Of a DNA stretch of 64,000 nucleotides, positions 9,040 to 17,700 are shown one piece after another (position 1 is the first letter of the stretch; every line of letters begins with the position of its first letter). The DNA is from Novosphingobium aquimarinum. GTDB taxonomy: Bacteria; Pseudomonadota; Alphaproteobacteria; Sphingomonadales; Sphingomonadaceae. Both the position numbers and the translations under genes were made by a program. The notes under the pieces are model-generated. The model did not search any database. It was not told where the DNA came from and saw only the letters and a program-made list of their open reading frames with translations. The DNA is taken from the NCBI RefSeq assembly GCF_009746585.1, contig NZ_WRPO01000010.1, forward strand, positions 62,001 to 126,000, given 5' to 3'.

Positions 9040-10260
9040 TCAATGCCCCGCGGCGGCTTCGGCTGCGGTCATGACGCGCAGGACATTTTCGCCGGCCAAC
9101 TTGGCGATGTCGCCGTCGCTCCAGCCGCGGCGCATCAGTTCGGCCAGCAAGGCGGGATAGGTCGCGACATCGGCGAGCCCCTCGGGAAGCTGATTGCCGA
9201 CACCGTCGAAGTCGGAACCGATGCCGACATTATCAACGCCTGCGACCTTGGCGATATGCTCGATGTGGTCCGCCACTTCGGCCAGCGTTACAGTCGGTGC
9301 GGGATGCGCCTTCAGCCACTCGGCGTACATCCGATCCGCCTTCTCCGGCTGGCCGATCGCAAGACCGCCGAAGGGGGGCGAATTCAGCCGCGTCTTTTCG
9401 GCGGAGGAATCGGCGGACCAGCGGCGGAACGCGTCGGAGATATACGGATTGGCGTAATTCACCATGACGACGCCGCCGTTCTGGTGAACCAGCGCCAGCA
9501 TCTCGTCCGACACGTTGCGCGGATGATCGTCGAGCGCGCGCGCACTCGAGTGCGAGAAGATCACGGGCGCCTTGGTGACGCGCAGCGCGTCCCGCATGGT
9601 CGCCTCGCTGACGTGACTGAGATCGACCAGCATGCCCAGCCGGTTCAGTTCGCGGACCACGTCTTCGCCGAAAGGCGTTAGGCCGTCGTGCTTGGGATTG
9701 TCGGTGGCGGAGTCGGCCCAGTCGATCGTAAGCGAATGCGTTAGCGTCAGATAACCCGCGCCCAAGGCCGCGTAACTGCGCAGGATCGACAAGTTGCCGT
9801 CGATCTGGCCGCCACCTTCCACGCCGATCATCGAGGCGATGCGCCCGTCCTTGTGCGCCCGGCGGACATCCGCGGCGGTTCGCGCGAGGACGAAGGTTTC
9901 AGGGTATCGCGCCACGATCGCGCGGACGAGATCGATCTGCTCGAGCGTCTGGATGACCTGCTCGTCGCCCGGCAGCGTCGGGGAAACCCAGACCGACCAG
10001 AACTGGCCGCCCACCCTTCCCTGCTTCAGCCGTTCAATGTCGGTGTTGTAGCGCGCCGGATCGGCGGCGAGGTCGTCCAGTTTCATCGACCAGCGCTTGT
10101 CCTCGGCGTTTTCGCGCAACGCTTCGGGCCAATCGTTGTGGCCGTCGATCAGCGGGGTGCGTGCGAGCACGCGTTCGACGCGCGCCGCGTAGTCTTGCGC
10201 CGCCACGGGGCCAGTCGTGGCCAGCAGAGCGGCGGTGGCGGCGACCAGGATTGCGCGCAT
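9040..10260 (-). CDS. Membrane dipeptidase, peptidase family M19
   Basis: This 406-residue zinc dipeptidase belongs to the renal-dipeptidase family, whose members cleave a wide range of dipeptides including ones with a D-residue at the C-terminal position. It begins with a signal peptide (MRAILVAATAALLATTGPVAAQ), so it probably works in the periplasm. Metal-site motifs are in order: DGHNDWP near residue 40, GVEGGG near 145, VDLSHVSE near 210, FSHSSARAL near 230 and IGSDFDGVG near 345. The stop codon of the XRE regulator overlaps its start (TGATG), so the two are translated together. The divergent operon holds an epimerase, a peptide transporter and two penicillin-binding-fold hydrolases, which supports a role in handling D-amino-acid-containing peptides. 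Confidence 0.93.
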   Translation of the reverse strand: MRAILVAATAALLATTGPVAAQDYAARVERVLARTPLIDGHNDWPEALRENAEDKRWSMKLDDLAADPARYNTDIERLKQGRVGGQFWSVWVSPTLPGDEQVIQTLEQIDLVRAIVARYPETFVLARTAADVRRAHKDGRIASMIGVEGGGQIDGNLSILRSYAALGAGYLTLTHSLTIDWADSATDNPKHDGLTPFGEDVVRELNRLGMLVDLSHVSEATMRDALRVTKAPVIFSHSSARALDDHPRNVSDEMLALVHQNGGVVMVNYANPYISDAFRRWSADSSAEKTRLNSPPFGGLAIGQPEKADRMYAEWLKAHPAPTVTLAEVADHIEHIAKVAGVDNVGIGSDFDGVGNQLPEGLADVATYPALLAELMRRGWSDGDIAKLAGENVLRVMTAAEAAAGH

Positions 10261-10952
10261 CAGCCGGCCCCCTTGCGGCGCTCGCGCGGTGACTTGGGCG
10301 TATCTTCGTTGGCGGCGATCGTCGCCTGCTTTTGCTCCTCGTGCATGATCAGCATCGATTCCATCAGCGCTTCGTCCGCACTCGACATGACACCCAGAAC
10401 TTCGGCTTCATCACAATCCTCCGCGGCAAGATAGGCGTGTCCCATGCTCGAATCGATGTAGAGCGACTGACCAGGCTCGAGTGTGACCGGATCGTAGAAT
10501 TCTGTCTGGACGACGATCTTCCCGCTCAAAACGTAGATGAATTCCTCGCCCGAATGGCGGACCTGCTCGCCGAACTGCTCGGCAGAGCGCGCACGGATCT
10601 TGGTTACGACCGGGATCATCCGTTTCCGGCGAAGCTCGGTGCACAAATAGTAATAATCGTAATTGGGCGTCTCGACCCGGACCGCCTTGGCCAGATCACC
10701 CAGGCTACGCCGCGCGGTTACCGGCTGCGCGACCGCGTCGTCCTCTTCGGAAAACAGTTCGGACATGCGCAGGCCCAATCGCTGTCCGAGCAACTGGAGC
10801 TTGTCGTAAGATAGCGTGAGCCGATCGTGCTCGATCTTTGACAGCGTGGAGACGGGTATCCCGCTCTTTGCGCTCATTTCCTTGAGCGTCCATCCCTCGC
10901 GCATGCGCAAGTTGCGAAGCAGATTGCCGAGAGTGGCTGGCTGAGCCGACAT
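10260..10952 (-). CDS. XRE-family regulator with cupin domain
   Basis: This 230-residue protein has an N-terminal helix-turn-helix of the XRE/Cro type at about residues 10-65 (LRMREGWTLKEMSAKSGIPV, then STLSKIEHDRLT). A cupin_2 domain follows at about residues 110-185 (SGEEFIYVLSGKI, LEPGQSLYIDSSMGHAYL). Such regulators usually sense a small ligand in the cupin pocket and control neighbouring catabolic genes. The start at 10952 (MSAQPATL) follows GGGGA at good spacing; an in-frame ATG seven codons earlier does not. It is divergent from the peptide-module operon, and a 30-bp near-palindrome lies in the gap. A second copy sits in the promoter of the TonB receptor at 15448, so this protein is the likely operator-binding regulator of both. 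Confidence 0.92.
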   Translation of the reverse strand: MSAQPATLGNLLRNLRMREGWTLKEMSAKSGIPVSTLSKIEHDRLTLSYDKLQLLGQRLGLRMSELFSEEDDAVAQPVTARRSLGDLAKAVRVETPNYDYYYLCTELRRKRMIPVVTKIRARSAEQFGEQVRHSGEEFIYVLSGKIVVQTEFYDPVTLEPGQSLYIDSSMGHAYLAAEDCDEAEVLGVMSSADEALMESMLIMHEEQKQATIAANEDTPKSPRERRKGAG

Positions 10953-10984
10953 TATTGATCCCCATCTAGCCATTGACGAATTTT

Positions 10985-11014
10985 CCGATCAGGATATGAA
11001 TGTCCTGATTAGAG
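10985..11014. promoter_or_regulatory. Operator copy 1 in divergent gap
   Basis: This is a 30-bp imperfect palindrome between the XRE-cupin regulator and the serine hydrolase operon. Its core is ATCAGGA, 8 bases, TCCTGAT. Compared with the reverse complement of 15381-15410 it matches at 22 of 30 positions, including CCGAT at one end and TGTCCT at the same place near the other. The position is right for autoregulation and for control of the rightward operon. Binding by the regulator is an inference. Confidence 0.7.
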
Positions 11015-11051
11015 CTATTGCTTACGATAGTGATACACATCGACGGGGGCA

Positions 11052-13088
11052 ATGAGAATGCGACATTTGAAGACCAGCCTTAGCCTCATGGTCATGGCGC
11101 TGCTGGCGACGATCGGCGGAATGTCGATCGCCCAGGCGCCAGCCGAGAACGCCACGCTGGAAACTCCGTTGACGCCCGAGCCGGCGGCACCTGCCAGACG
11201 CATTACGCCCTTTGGCCAAACCGCGCAGGATTTGACCGCACAAGACCTCGACGCCTGGCTCGATGGCTACATGCCCTATGCGCTGCGCTCCGGTGATCTC
11301 GCCGGCGCCGTGGTTACGGTGGTGAAGGACGGGCAAGTCATCACCGCCAAGGGCTATGGCTATGCGGATGTCGCCAAGCGCAAGCCTGTCGATCCGGCGC
11401 GCACGCTATTCCGGCCGGGCTCGGTGTCAAAACTGATCACCTGGACCGCGGTGATGCAGCAGGTCGAGGAAGGGAAGATCGACCTCGACGCGGACATTAA
11501 CCAGTATCTGGACTTCAAGATCCCCGCGCGCCACGGCAAACCCGCCACCATGCGTCAGCTGATGACGCATACGGCCGGCTTCGAAGAGGCCTATAAGGAC
11601 CTCATCAGCTACGATCCCAAGTCGCCGCAGCCGCTGGGCACGTACCTCAAGCGCTGGACCCCCGAACGCATTTTCGACGCGGGAACCACGCCCGCTTATT
11701 CGAACTGGGCGACGGCGCTGGCCGGGTACATCGTCGAGCGCACCTCGGGCATTCCTTTCGACGATTATGTCGAGCAGCGCATTTTTCAGCCGCTGAACAT
11801 GCAGACCGCCAGCATGCGCCAGCCGCTGCCCGATCGGCTGAAACCGCTGATGTCGACCGGCTATCCGCTGGGATCGGGCAAAAGCACGGGCTTCGAATAT
11901 GTCATTCCGGGCCCTGCCGGAGCGCTCTCCGCGTCGGGGCTCGACATGGCGAAGTTCATGATCGCGCATCTGAACAATGGGGGCGGCATCCTGTCCCCCG
12001 CGACCGCGAAGATGATGCACGACAGCCCGCTCGATAAAGTCAATCGCGCCTCGCTGATCCCGCCGCTCAATCGGATGGAACTCGGCTTCTTCGAAACCAA
12101 CATCAACGGTCGCCAGGTCATTGCGCACCTGGGCGATACCGAGAATTTCCATACTTCGCTTCATCTCTTCATGAACGAGGGCGTCGGCCTCTACGTCTCG
12201 TTCAATTCGCTGGGCAAGGACGGCGCGGCGCAGACGGCACGCGGGCAATTGTTCACCGATTTTGCCGATCGCTACTTCCCCGCAACAGGCCCTGCCCCCG
12301 ATGGTCGCGTCGATCCCGAGACGGCGAAGCAGCACGCGCAGATGATGTCGGGCTTGTGGGTGGGCAGCCGCCGCGGCCATTCGAACTTCCTCGATATCCT
12401 TAACTTGTTCGGCCAGAACGAAGTGACGGTGAACGAGGACGGCGGGCTCCTCGTGCCCGCGCTGACCGGCCCCGGCGGCGGCGTGCTCAAGTGGGACGAG
12501 ATCGCTCCCTTCGTCTGGCGCCAGCGCGGGGGCCATGACCGGCTGGCGGCACAAGTCGTGGACGGCAAAGTCGTGCGCTGGAGCTTCGACATGATTTCGC
12601 CTTTCACCATGTTCGATCGGGTCGAAGCGCATCGCTCCAAAGCCTGGCTGCTGCCCGCGATCTACGCGAGCTTGGCCATACTGCTGCTCACCGCGCTGTA
12701 CTGGCCTGCGACATGGTTCGTCAGGCGCCGCTACGCTTCGGAACTGAAGCTGTCGGGCAACGCCCGGCGCGCCTACCGGGCGAGCGGAGTGATGGCCTGG
12801 GCCGAACTGCTCACCATCGCCGGCTTCGCTACCCTGGTCATTTCAATGTTCTCGGATCTGCAACTGCTCAGTTCGCAAACCGACCCGTTGTTGTGGTTCG
12901 CCAAGATCGCCGCGAACATCGTCACGGTGGGTGCGGTGCTGATCGCGGGCTGGAACGCCTGGCTCACCTGGACGGGCGGGCGCAAGTGGACGGCGAAGCT
13001 GTGGAGCGTGCTGTTCCTCATTGCGACGCTGGTGATCCTCTACACCGCCATCACCTTCCACATCCTCGTGCTCTCGGTGCAGTACTGA
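11052..13088 (+). CDS. Serine hydrolase, beta-lactamase/DD-peptidase fold, with C-terminal membrane segments
   Basis: This 678-residue protein carries a class C beta-lactamase/penicillin-binding-type hydrolase domain at about residues 70-400. The nucleophile motif is SVSK in RPGSVSKLITW, the second motif is YSN in TPAYSNWATA, and an HLG-type third motif occurs in VIAHLGDTEN. A signal peptide (about residues 1-28) precedes the domain. At the C-terminus three or four hydrophobic segments (about 535-555, 580-605, 620-640 and 655-675) would anchor it in the membrane, an arrangement seen in a subset of this family. Likely substrates are D-amino-acid peptides or esters. It is the first gene of the peptide-module operon and overlaps the epimerase gene by one base (TGATG). 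Confidence 0.9.
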   Translation: MRMRHLKTSLSLMVMALLATIGGMSIAQAPAENATLETPLTPEPAAPARRITPFGQTAQDLTAQDLDAWLDGYMPYALRSGDLAGAVVTVVKDGQVITAKGYGYADVAKRKPVDPARTLFRPGSVSKLITWTAVMQQVEEGKIDLDADINQYLDFKIPARHGKPATMRQLMTHTAGFEEAYKDLISYDPKSPQPLGTYLKRWTPERIFDAGTTPAYSNWATALAGYIVERTSGIPFDDYVEQRIFQPLNMQTASMRQPLPDRLKPLMSTGYPLGSGKSTGFEYVIPGPAGALSASGLDMAKFMIAHLNNGGGILSPATAKMMHDSPLDKVNRASLIPPLNRMELGFFETNINGRQVIAHLGDTENFHTSLHLFMNEGVGLYVSFNSLGKDGAAQTARGQLFTDFADRYFPATGPAPDGRVDPETAKQHAQMMSGLWVGSRRGHSNFLDILNLFGQNEVTVNEDGGLLVPALTGPGGGVLKWDEIAPFVWRQRGGHDRLAAQVVDGKVVRWSFDMISPFTMFDRVEAHRSKAWLLPAIYASLAILLLTALYWPATWFVRRRYASELKLSGNARRAYRASGVMAWAELLTIAGFATLVISMFSDLQLLSSQTDPLLWFAKIAANIVTVGAVLIAGWNAWLTWTGGRKWTAKLWSVLFLIATLVILYTAITFHILVLSVQY

Positions 13089-14089
13089 TGCGGCTGACAC
13101 TGGAAACCGAAGCGCTTCGCCTCGCCGAGCCCTTTGCGATCTCGGGCTATGTCTTCGAACATGTCGAAGTCATGGTCACCACGCTCGAGGAGGGCGCGCA
13201 TCGCGGCCGCGGTGAGGCGGCGGGGGTCTACTACCTCGGTGATGATCTCGCGCATATGCGCGCCGAGGCGGAAGCCGCAAGGGAGGCCATCGAGGCCGGG
13301 CTGACGCGCGAGGACTTGCGCTCGGTCCTGCCGCCCGGCGGCGCGCGCAATGCGATCGACGCTGCGCTGTGGGAACTGGAGGCATCTCGTGAAGGCAAGC
13401 CCGTATGGCAGCTTGCCGGTCTCGACGAACCCAAACCCGTCCGCACCACCATGACCATCGGCGCGGACAATCCGGAAGCCATGGCGAGGCGTGCCACCGG
13501 CTATGCCAGCGCCAAGGCGATCAAGGTCAAATTGACGGGCGAGCTGGAGCTCGACATCGCGCGCGTCGCGGCGATCCGCGCGGCACGGCCGGATGTCTGG
13601 CTGGGCGTGGACGGCAACCAAGGCTTCGCCATCGACGAACTCGATCGCCTGATTCAATCCCTGCAAGCGCATGATGTCGCCCTGTTGGAGCAACCGTTGC
13701 GACGCGGCCGCGAGGCCGATCTCGAAGGTCTTTCGTCGCCGATTCCGATCGCCGGCGACGAGAGCCTGATCAGCCTCGCGGACGTCGCGGGCGCGGTCGG
13801 CCGGTTCGATGTCGTCAATATCAAGCTCGACAAGTGCGGCGGCCTGACCGAAGGCCTGCTGATGGCCGCCGAAGCGCGGCGGCTCGGGCTCGGCGTTATG
13901 GTCGGCACGATGATCGCCACCAGCCTCGGCACCGCCCCGGGCTTCCTGCTCGGCCAGCTGGCGGACCTTGTCGATCTCGACGGTCCCATCCTCATCGCCC
14001 AGGATCGCGAGCCCAGCGTCACTTACGAAGACGGCATGCTCTATGCGGGCGCGCAAGTCTGGGGTTCCGGGGCGCCGGTCCGCGCATGA
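13088..14089 (+). CDS. Enolase-superfamily epimerase (dipeptide epimerase or DgcA-type N-acetyl-Glu racemase)
   Basis: This 333-residue enzyme is of the muconate-lactonizing subgroup of the enolase superfamily. The acid/base lysine pair is visible as KVK in AIKVKLTGEL at about residue 140 and KLDKCGG at about 245. Metal ligands appear in VDGNQGF, LLEQPL and AGDESL. The closest well-known members are L-Ala-D/L-Glu epimerase and DgcA, the racemase that turns N-acetyl-D-Glu into N-acetyl-L-Glu. The DgcN-type gene at 17701 in the same row favours the second reading or a related one. The start at 13088 overlaps the upstream stop; the same frame is open further upstream but belongs to the serine hydrolase region. 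The reaction is not settled by sequence. Confidence 0.88.
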   Translation: MRLTLETEALRLAEPFAISGYVFEHVEVMVTTLEEGAHRGRGEAAGVYYLGDDLAHMRAEAEAAREAIEAGLTREDLRSVLPPGGARNAIDAALWELEASREGKPVWQLAGLDEPKPVRTTMTIGADNPEAMARRATGYASAKAIKVKLTGELELDIARVAAIRAARPDVWLGVDGNQGFAIDELDRLIQSLQAHDVALLEQPLRRGREADLEGLSSPIPIAGDESLISLADVAGAVGRFDVVNIKLDKCGGLTEGLLMAAEARRLGLGVMVGTMIATSLGTAPGFLLGQLADLVDLDGPILIAQDREPSVTYEDGMLYAGAQVWGSGAPVRA

Positions 14090-15375
14090 GCCCCGCGCAA
14101 GCCGGGGAGAAGACGTGGTTCGGTCAGCCGCGTGGGCTCACCGTGCTGTTCCTCACCAATATGTGGGAGCAGTTCTCCTACTACGGCATGCGCGCGCTGC
14201 TGGTCTATTACATGACCAAGGAGCTGATGTTCGGGCAGGCGCACGCTTCGCTCGTCTACGGATTCTACACCGCGACCGCCTACTTCACGCCGATCTTCGG
14301 CGGCGTCATCGCCGACCGCTATCTCGGCAAACGCCGCGCGATCCTGATCGGCGGCTCGGTGATGGCGCTCGGGCATTTCATGATGACGTTCGAGCCGCTG
14401 TTCTACGCTGCGCTCGTCACCATCGCGCTGGGCAACGGACTGTTCCTGCCGAGCCTGCCCAGCCAGATCGACGACCTCTACAAGAACGGCGACCCGCGCG
14501 TCGGCTGGGCCTACAATGTCTACTACGTCGGCGTGAACATCGGCGGCTTCATGGCCCCGCTGATTTGCGGAACATTGGGCGAGCTCTACGGCTGGCACTG
14601 GGGCTTCGGCGTCGCCGGCGTGGGAATGGTGCTGGGGCTCCTCATCTATATCTGGGGGCAGCGCTATCTGCCCGAGCAGTCGCGTCAATCGAGCGCGAGG
14701 TCGATCGACCCGCTGGCGGGATCGTTTTCGAAATTCCCGCGCGACGTCCTGTTGCTGCTCGGCGCGATCGCCCTGTCCGTCGTGGTGTTCCGCGGCGCCT
14801 ACGAGCAGGTCGGCAATACCGTCGCCTTGTGGGCCGACAGCGGTGTCGATCGGCAAGTGGGCTCCGGCGAAGTGCCGATGACCTGGTTCCAGTCGCTCAA
14901 TCCGCTGCTGGTCATGGTGATGACTCCCTTCCTGCTGACTTGGTGGCGGCAGCGCGCGGAGCGCGGCACGCGCGAGCAACCCGCGCGAAAGATGGCGACC
15001 GGCGCGCTCATCGTCGGCAGCGCCTATTTGATGCTCGGCGGCCTCGAAGCCTTGGGCGGGCCCACCCATTGGCTGTGGCTCGTCGGCTTCTTCGTGATCT
15101 TCACCTTCGGCGAACTCTACATCCTGCCCACCGGGCTCGGCCTGTTCGCGCGGCTTGCGCCTGCCGGGCTGGGCGCGACGACGGTGGCGCTGTGGTACCT
15201 CACCATTTTCGCGGGGAGCTTGTCGGCTGGGGTGGTTGGCACCTTGTGGAGCCGGATGGACCATGCGGTCTATTTCTTCCTCTTGGCTGCGCTCGCAGCG
15301 ATCGCGGCGCTCTTGCTGCGCGCCATCAGTCCGATGGAACAGCGCGTTGAGGACAGACAGCGCGAAACGGATTGA
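14086..15375 (+). CDS. POT-family peptide MFS transporter with altered ExxER motif
   Basis: This 429-residue transporter belongs to the proton-coupled oligopeptide transporter family (PTR2). About 12 membrane segments are visible, and the family signature GMRALLVYYMTKEL follows the first helix. The conserved ExxER proton-coupling motif of helix 1 is instead NMWEQ, read as AAT ATG TGG GAG CAG, so the first Glu and the Arg are replaced while FSYYG is kept. Transport of di- or tripeptides is expected from the family and fits the dipeptidase and epimerase nearby. The start ATG overlaps the epimerase stop (ATGA). It is the last gene before the TonB receptor promoter. Confidence 0.9.
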   Translation: MSPAQAGEKTWFGQPRGLTVLFLTNMWEQFSYYGMRALLVYYMTKELMFGQAHASLVYGFYTATAYFTPIFGGVIADRYLGKRRAILIGGSVMALGHFMMTFEPLFYAALVTIALGNGLFLPSLPSQIDDLYKNGDPRVGWAYNVYYVGVNIGGFMAPLICGTLGELYGWHWGFGVAGVGMVLGLLIYIWGQRYLPEQSRQSSARSIDPLAGSFSKFPRDVLLLLGAIALSVVVFRGAYEQVGNTVALWADSGVDRQVGSGEVPMTWFQSLNPLLVMVMTPFLLTWWRQRAERGTREQPARKMATGALIVGSAYLMLGGLEALGGPTHWLWLVGFFVIFTFGELYILPTGLGLFARLAPAGLGATTVALWYLTIFAGSLSAGVVGTLWSRMDHAVYFFLLAALAAIAALLLRAISPMEQRVEDRQRETD

Positions 15376-15401
15376 CATTTCTCTGATTAGGACAATAGTT
15401 T
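15372..15401 (+). promoter_or_regulatory. Putative promoter of TonB receptor gene
   Basis: TTGACA at 15372-15377 and TAGTTT at 15396-15401, with 18 bases between, form a good sigma-70-type pair. It overlaps the stop codon of the POT gene. The operator copy at 15381-15410 covers the spacer and the -10 element, as expected for repression. Confidence 0.6.
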
Positions 15402-15410
15402 TCTAATCGG
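15381..15410. promoter_or_regulatory. Operator copy 2 overlapping the TonB receptor promoter
   Basis: This 30-bp imperfect palindrome has arms CTGATTAG and CTAATCGG. Its reverse complement matches 10985-11014 at 22 of 30 positions. It covers the spacer and -10 region of the promoter of the receptor gene at 15448. The shared regulator is probably the XRE-cupin protein encoded at 10260-10952. Confidence 0.7.
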
Positions 15411-15447
15411 CCTTGGGCTTCTGGCATTCGATACATCGGGGACAACC

Positions 15448-17697
15448 ATGCGACGCATTCGATCATCGCTTCTCATCACCACCGTGCTCGCCGCGACATT
15501 CATCGCGAGTTCGGCACAGGCGCAGGAGGCGACCCCGCGCGAACGTGCAGCGAGCGGATCGGACGAGGTCATCATCGTGACCGCACAGAAGCGCGAGCAG
15601 ACCCTGATCGATGTGCCGCAATCGGTTTCGGTCGTGAGCGGCGGCGCGCTGGAGCGTAACAGCGCCCAGACGTTTCAGGACTATCTCAAGCTGGTTCCGG
15701 GCCTCCAGGCCACTCAGTCCAATCCCGGCGAAGCGCGGCTGACACTGCGCGGTATCAACACCGGCGGCGTCGCGTCGACGGTCGCCACCTATATCGACGA
15801 AACGCCGTTCGGTTCATCGACCAGCCTCGTCAACGGCGCGATCCTGGCGGCCGAGATCGATACCTTCGACATCGCGCGCATCGAAGTGCTGCGCGGGCCG
15901 CAGGGCTCGCTCTATGGTGCCAACGCGCTGGGCGGCGTGCTCAAGTACGTGACTAACGAGCCCGATCCCGATGCGCTGGAAGCGCGCGTGCGCGGCGGTG
16001 TCGAGACGGTCGACGGCGGGAAATTGAGCTATCTCGGCTCGGCGGTCGTCAACGTCCCACTCGGCGAAACCTTCGCGGTGCGCGCCACCGGCTTCTACCG
16101 GGACATGGCAGGCTTCATCGATTCCATCGGCACCGCAGGGTCCGACGTCGCCAAGGACATCAACGGCTACAAAAGCTACGGTGGCCGCATTTCCGCGCTG
16201 TTCGAGCCCAGCCCGATGGTCTCGGTGCGCCTCAGCGCATTCCTTCAGAATCTCGAAGGAGAAGCGGGCAACACGATCGAAACCGATCCGCTTACCTTGC
16301 GCAAGCTCAATGGCCGATTCACCCAATCGCAGTACGTTCCCGTCTTCACCGACGTCGATTACCGGCTCTATTCGGGCACCGTCACCGCCGATCTCGGTTT
16401 TGCCGATCTTACGTCGGTCACCAGCTACGGCAAATTGAACGAAACCTTGCGCGACGATTTCACCGTCTTCTACGGCGTTCAGCTCGGGCTCTACGGAGAC
16501 GGGCCCGACCGAGCAGTCGATATTGGTCTCGATCAGAAGAACACTATCGAACGCTTCACCCAGGAAGTGCGGCTTTCGAACGAAACCGACCTTCTCGACT
16601 GGCTGGTCGGCGGATATTACAACAAGGAGGATTCCGGGATCCACCAGCGGCTCGACGCCCTGGTCCGTGGGACGCTCGACGTTTCCGACTTGCTCCCGCA
16701 ACTCGCCGACATCACGTTGGATTCCGAATACGAGGAAATCGCCGCCTTCGCCAACGCGACGGTGCATCTGGCCGAACGCTTCGATCTCACTTTCGGCGGG
16801 CGCTACAGCCATAACAAGCAGAGCGCCGAGCAGATTGCGACTGGCCTGCTCGGCGCACCGCCATCGGCATCGAGCAGCAGCGAGGACGTGTTCACCTGGT
16901 CGGTCGCACCGCAGTTCGAGTTTTCCGACAACGCGACGCTTTATGCGCGTGTCGCCAAGGGCTTCCGCCCCGGCGGCCCTAACCTGCTGCCTCCCGACGC
17001 TCCGGCGGATACGCCGAGAACGTTCGATTCGGATTCTCTGGTCAGCTATGAACTGGGTCTCAAGGCCCAGACCCCGGACCGCAGCTTCTCGATCGACATT
17101 ACCGCCTTCCATATCGACTGGAAGGACATCCAGTTGCTGGCCGTGGTCAACGACTACGGCGTCAACGCCAATGGCGGCAAGGCCAAGAGCGACGGCGTCG
17201 AATTCACCGCGACGATGCGTCCGACGCAAGGCTTCGTCGCTTCGGTTAACGGCGCTTATACCCATGCGCGGCTGGCGCAGGATACGCCCGCCGTCGTCGG
17301 CGGCTTCGACGGCGATCGCTTGCCGTTCACGCCGAAATGGTCGGTCGCGACCAATGTCGATTACGACTGGGCGCTGGGACCGGATACCGATGCCTATATC
17401 GGTGGTTCGATTAGGCTCGTCGGCGATCGCGCCGCCAATTTCAGCCCGGAGTTCATCGCCGTGAACGCACGCCAGCCCGAACTTGACGGATACGCCACGG
17501 TCGACTTGCGCGCCGGTGTCATTCGCGGGCCATTCTCGGTCGAACTGTATGCCAAGAACCTCACCAATTCGGCAGGGCGGACCGATCTGTCGATCTCGTC
17601 GGGCTATCCCGCGCTGGGAGAGTTTCCCAATGGCGCGGTGGGTGCGGGTGTGATCCGGCCTCGGACCTTCGGCATCACGCTGGGCGCCGGGATCTGA
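15448..17697 (+). CDS. TonB-dependent receptor
   Basis: This 749-residue outer-membrane receptor has a signal peptide ending near residue 26 (ASSAQAQ) and a TonB-box-like VIIVTAQKR. The plug domain contains FDIARIEVLRGPQGSLYGAN, and a full beta-barrel ends with GITLGAGI rather than the usual terminal Phe. GGGGAC lies just before the ATG. It has its own promoter overlapped by an operator copy, and the DgcN-type gene follows three bases downstream. The receptor is probably the outer-membrane entry for the peptide or N-acylated amino acid handled by the surrounding enzymes. Its substrate cannot be read from the sequence. Confidence 0.95.
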   Translation: MRRIRSSLLITTVLAATFIASSAQAQEATPRERAASGSDEVIIVTAQKREQTLIDVPQSVSVVSGGALERNSAQTFQDYLKLVPGLQATQSNPGEARLTLRGINTGGVASTVATYIDETPFGSSTSLVNGAILAAEIDTFDIARIEVLRGPQGSLYGANALGGVLKYVTNEPDPDALEARVRGGVETVDGGKLSYLGSAVVNVPLGETFAVRATGFYRDMAGFIDSIGTAGSDVAKDINGYKSYGGRISALFEPSPMVSVRLSAFLQNLEGEAGNTIETDPLTLRKLNGRFTQSQYVPVFTDVDYRLYSGTVTADLGFADLTSVTSYGKLNETLRDDFTVFYGVQLGLYGDGPDRAVDIGLDQKNTIERFTQEVRLSNETDLLDWLVGGYYNKEDSGIHQRLDALVRGTLDVSDLLPQLADITLDSEYEEIAAFANATVHLAERFDLTFGGRYSHNKQSAEQIATGLLGAPPSASSSSEDVFTWSVAPQFEFSDNATLYARVAKGFRPGGPNLLPPDAPADTPRTFDSDSLVSYELGLKAQTPDRSFSIDITAFHIDWKDIQLLAVVNDYGVNANGGKAKSDGVEFTATMRPTQGFVASVNGAYTHARLAQDTPAVVGGFDGDRLPFTPKWSVATNVDYDWALGPDTDAYIGGSIRLVGDRAANFSPEFIAVNARQPELDGYATVDLRAGVIRGPFSVELYAKNLTNSAGRTDLSISSGYPALGEFPNGAVGAGVIRPRTFGITLGAGI

Positions 17698-17700
17698 TCG

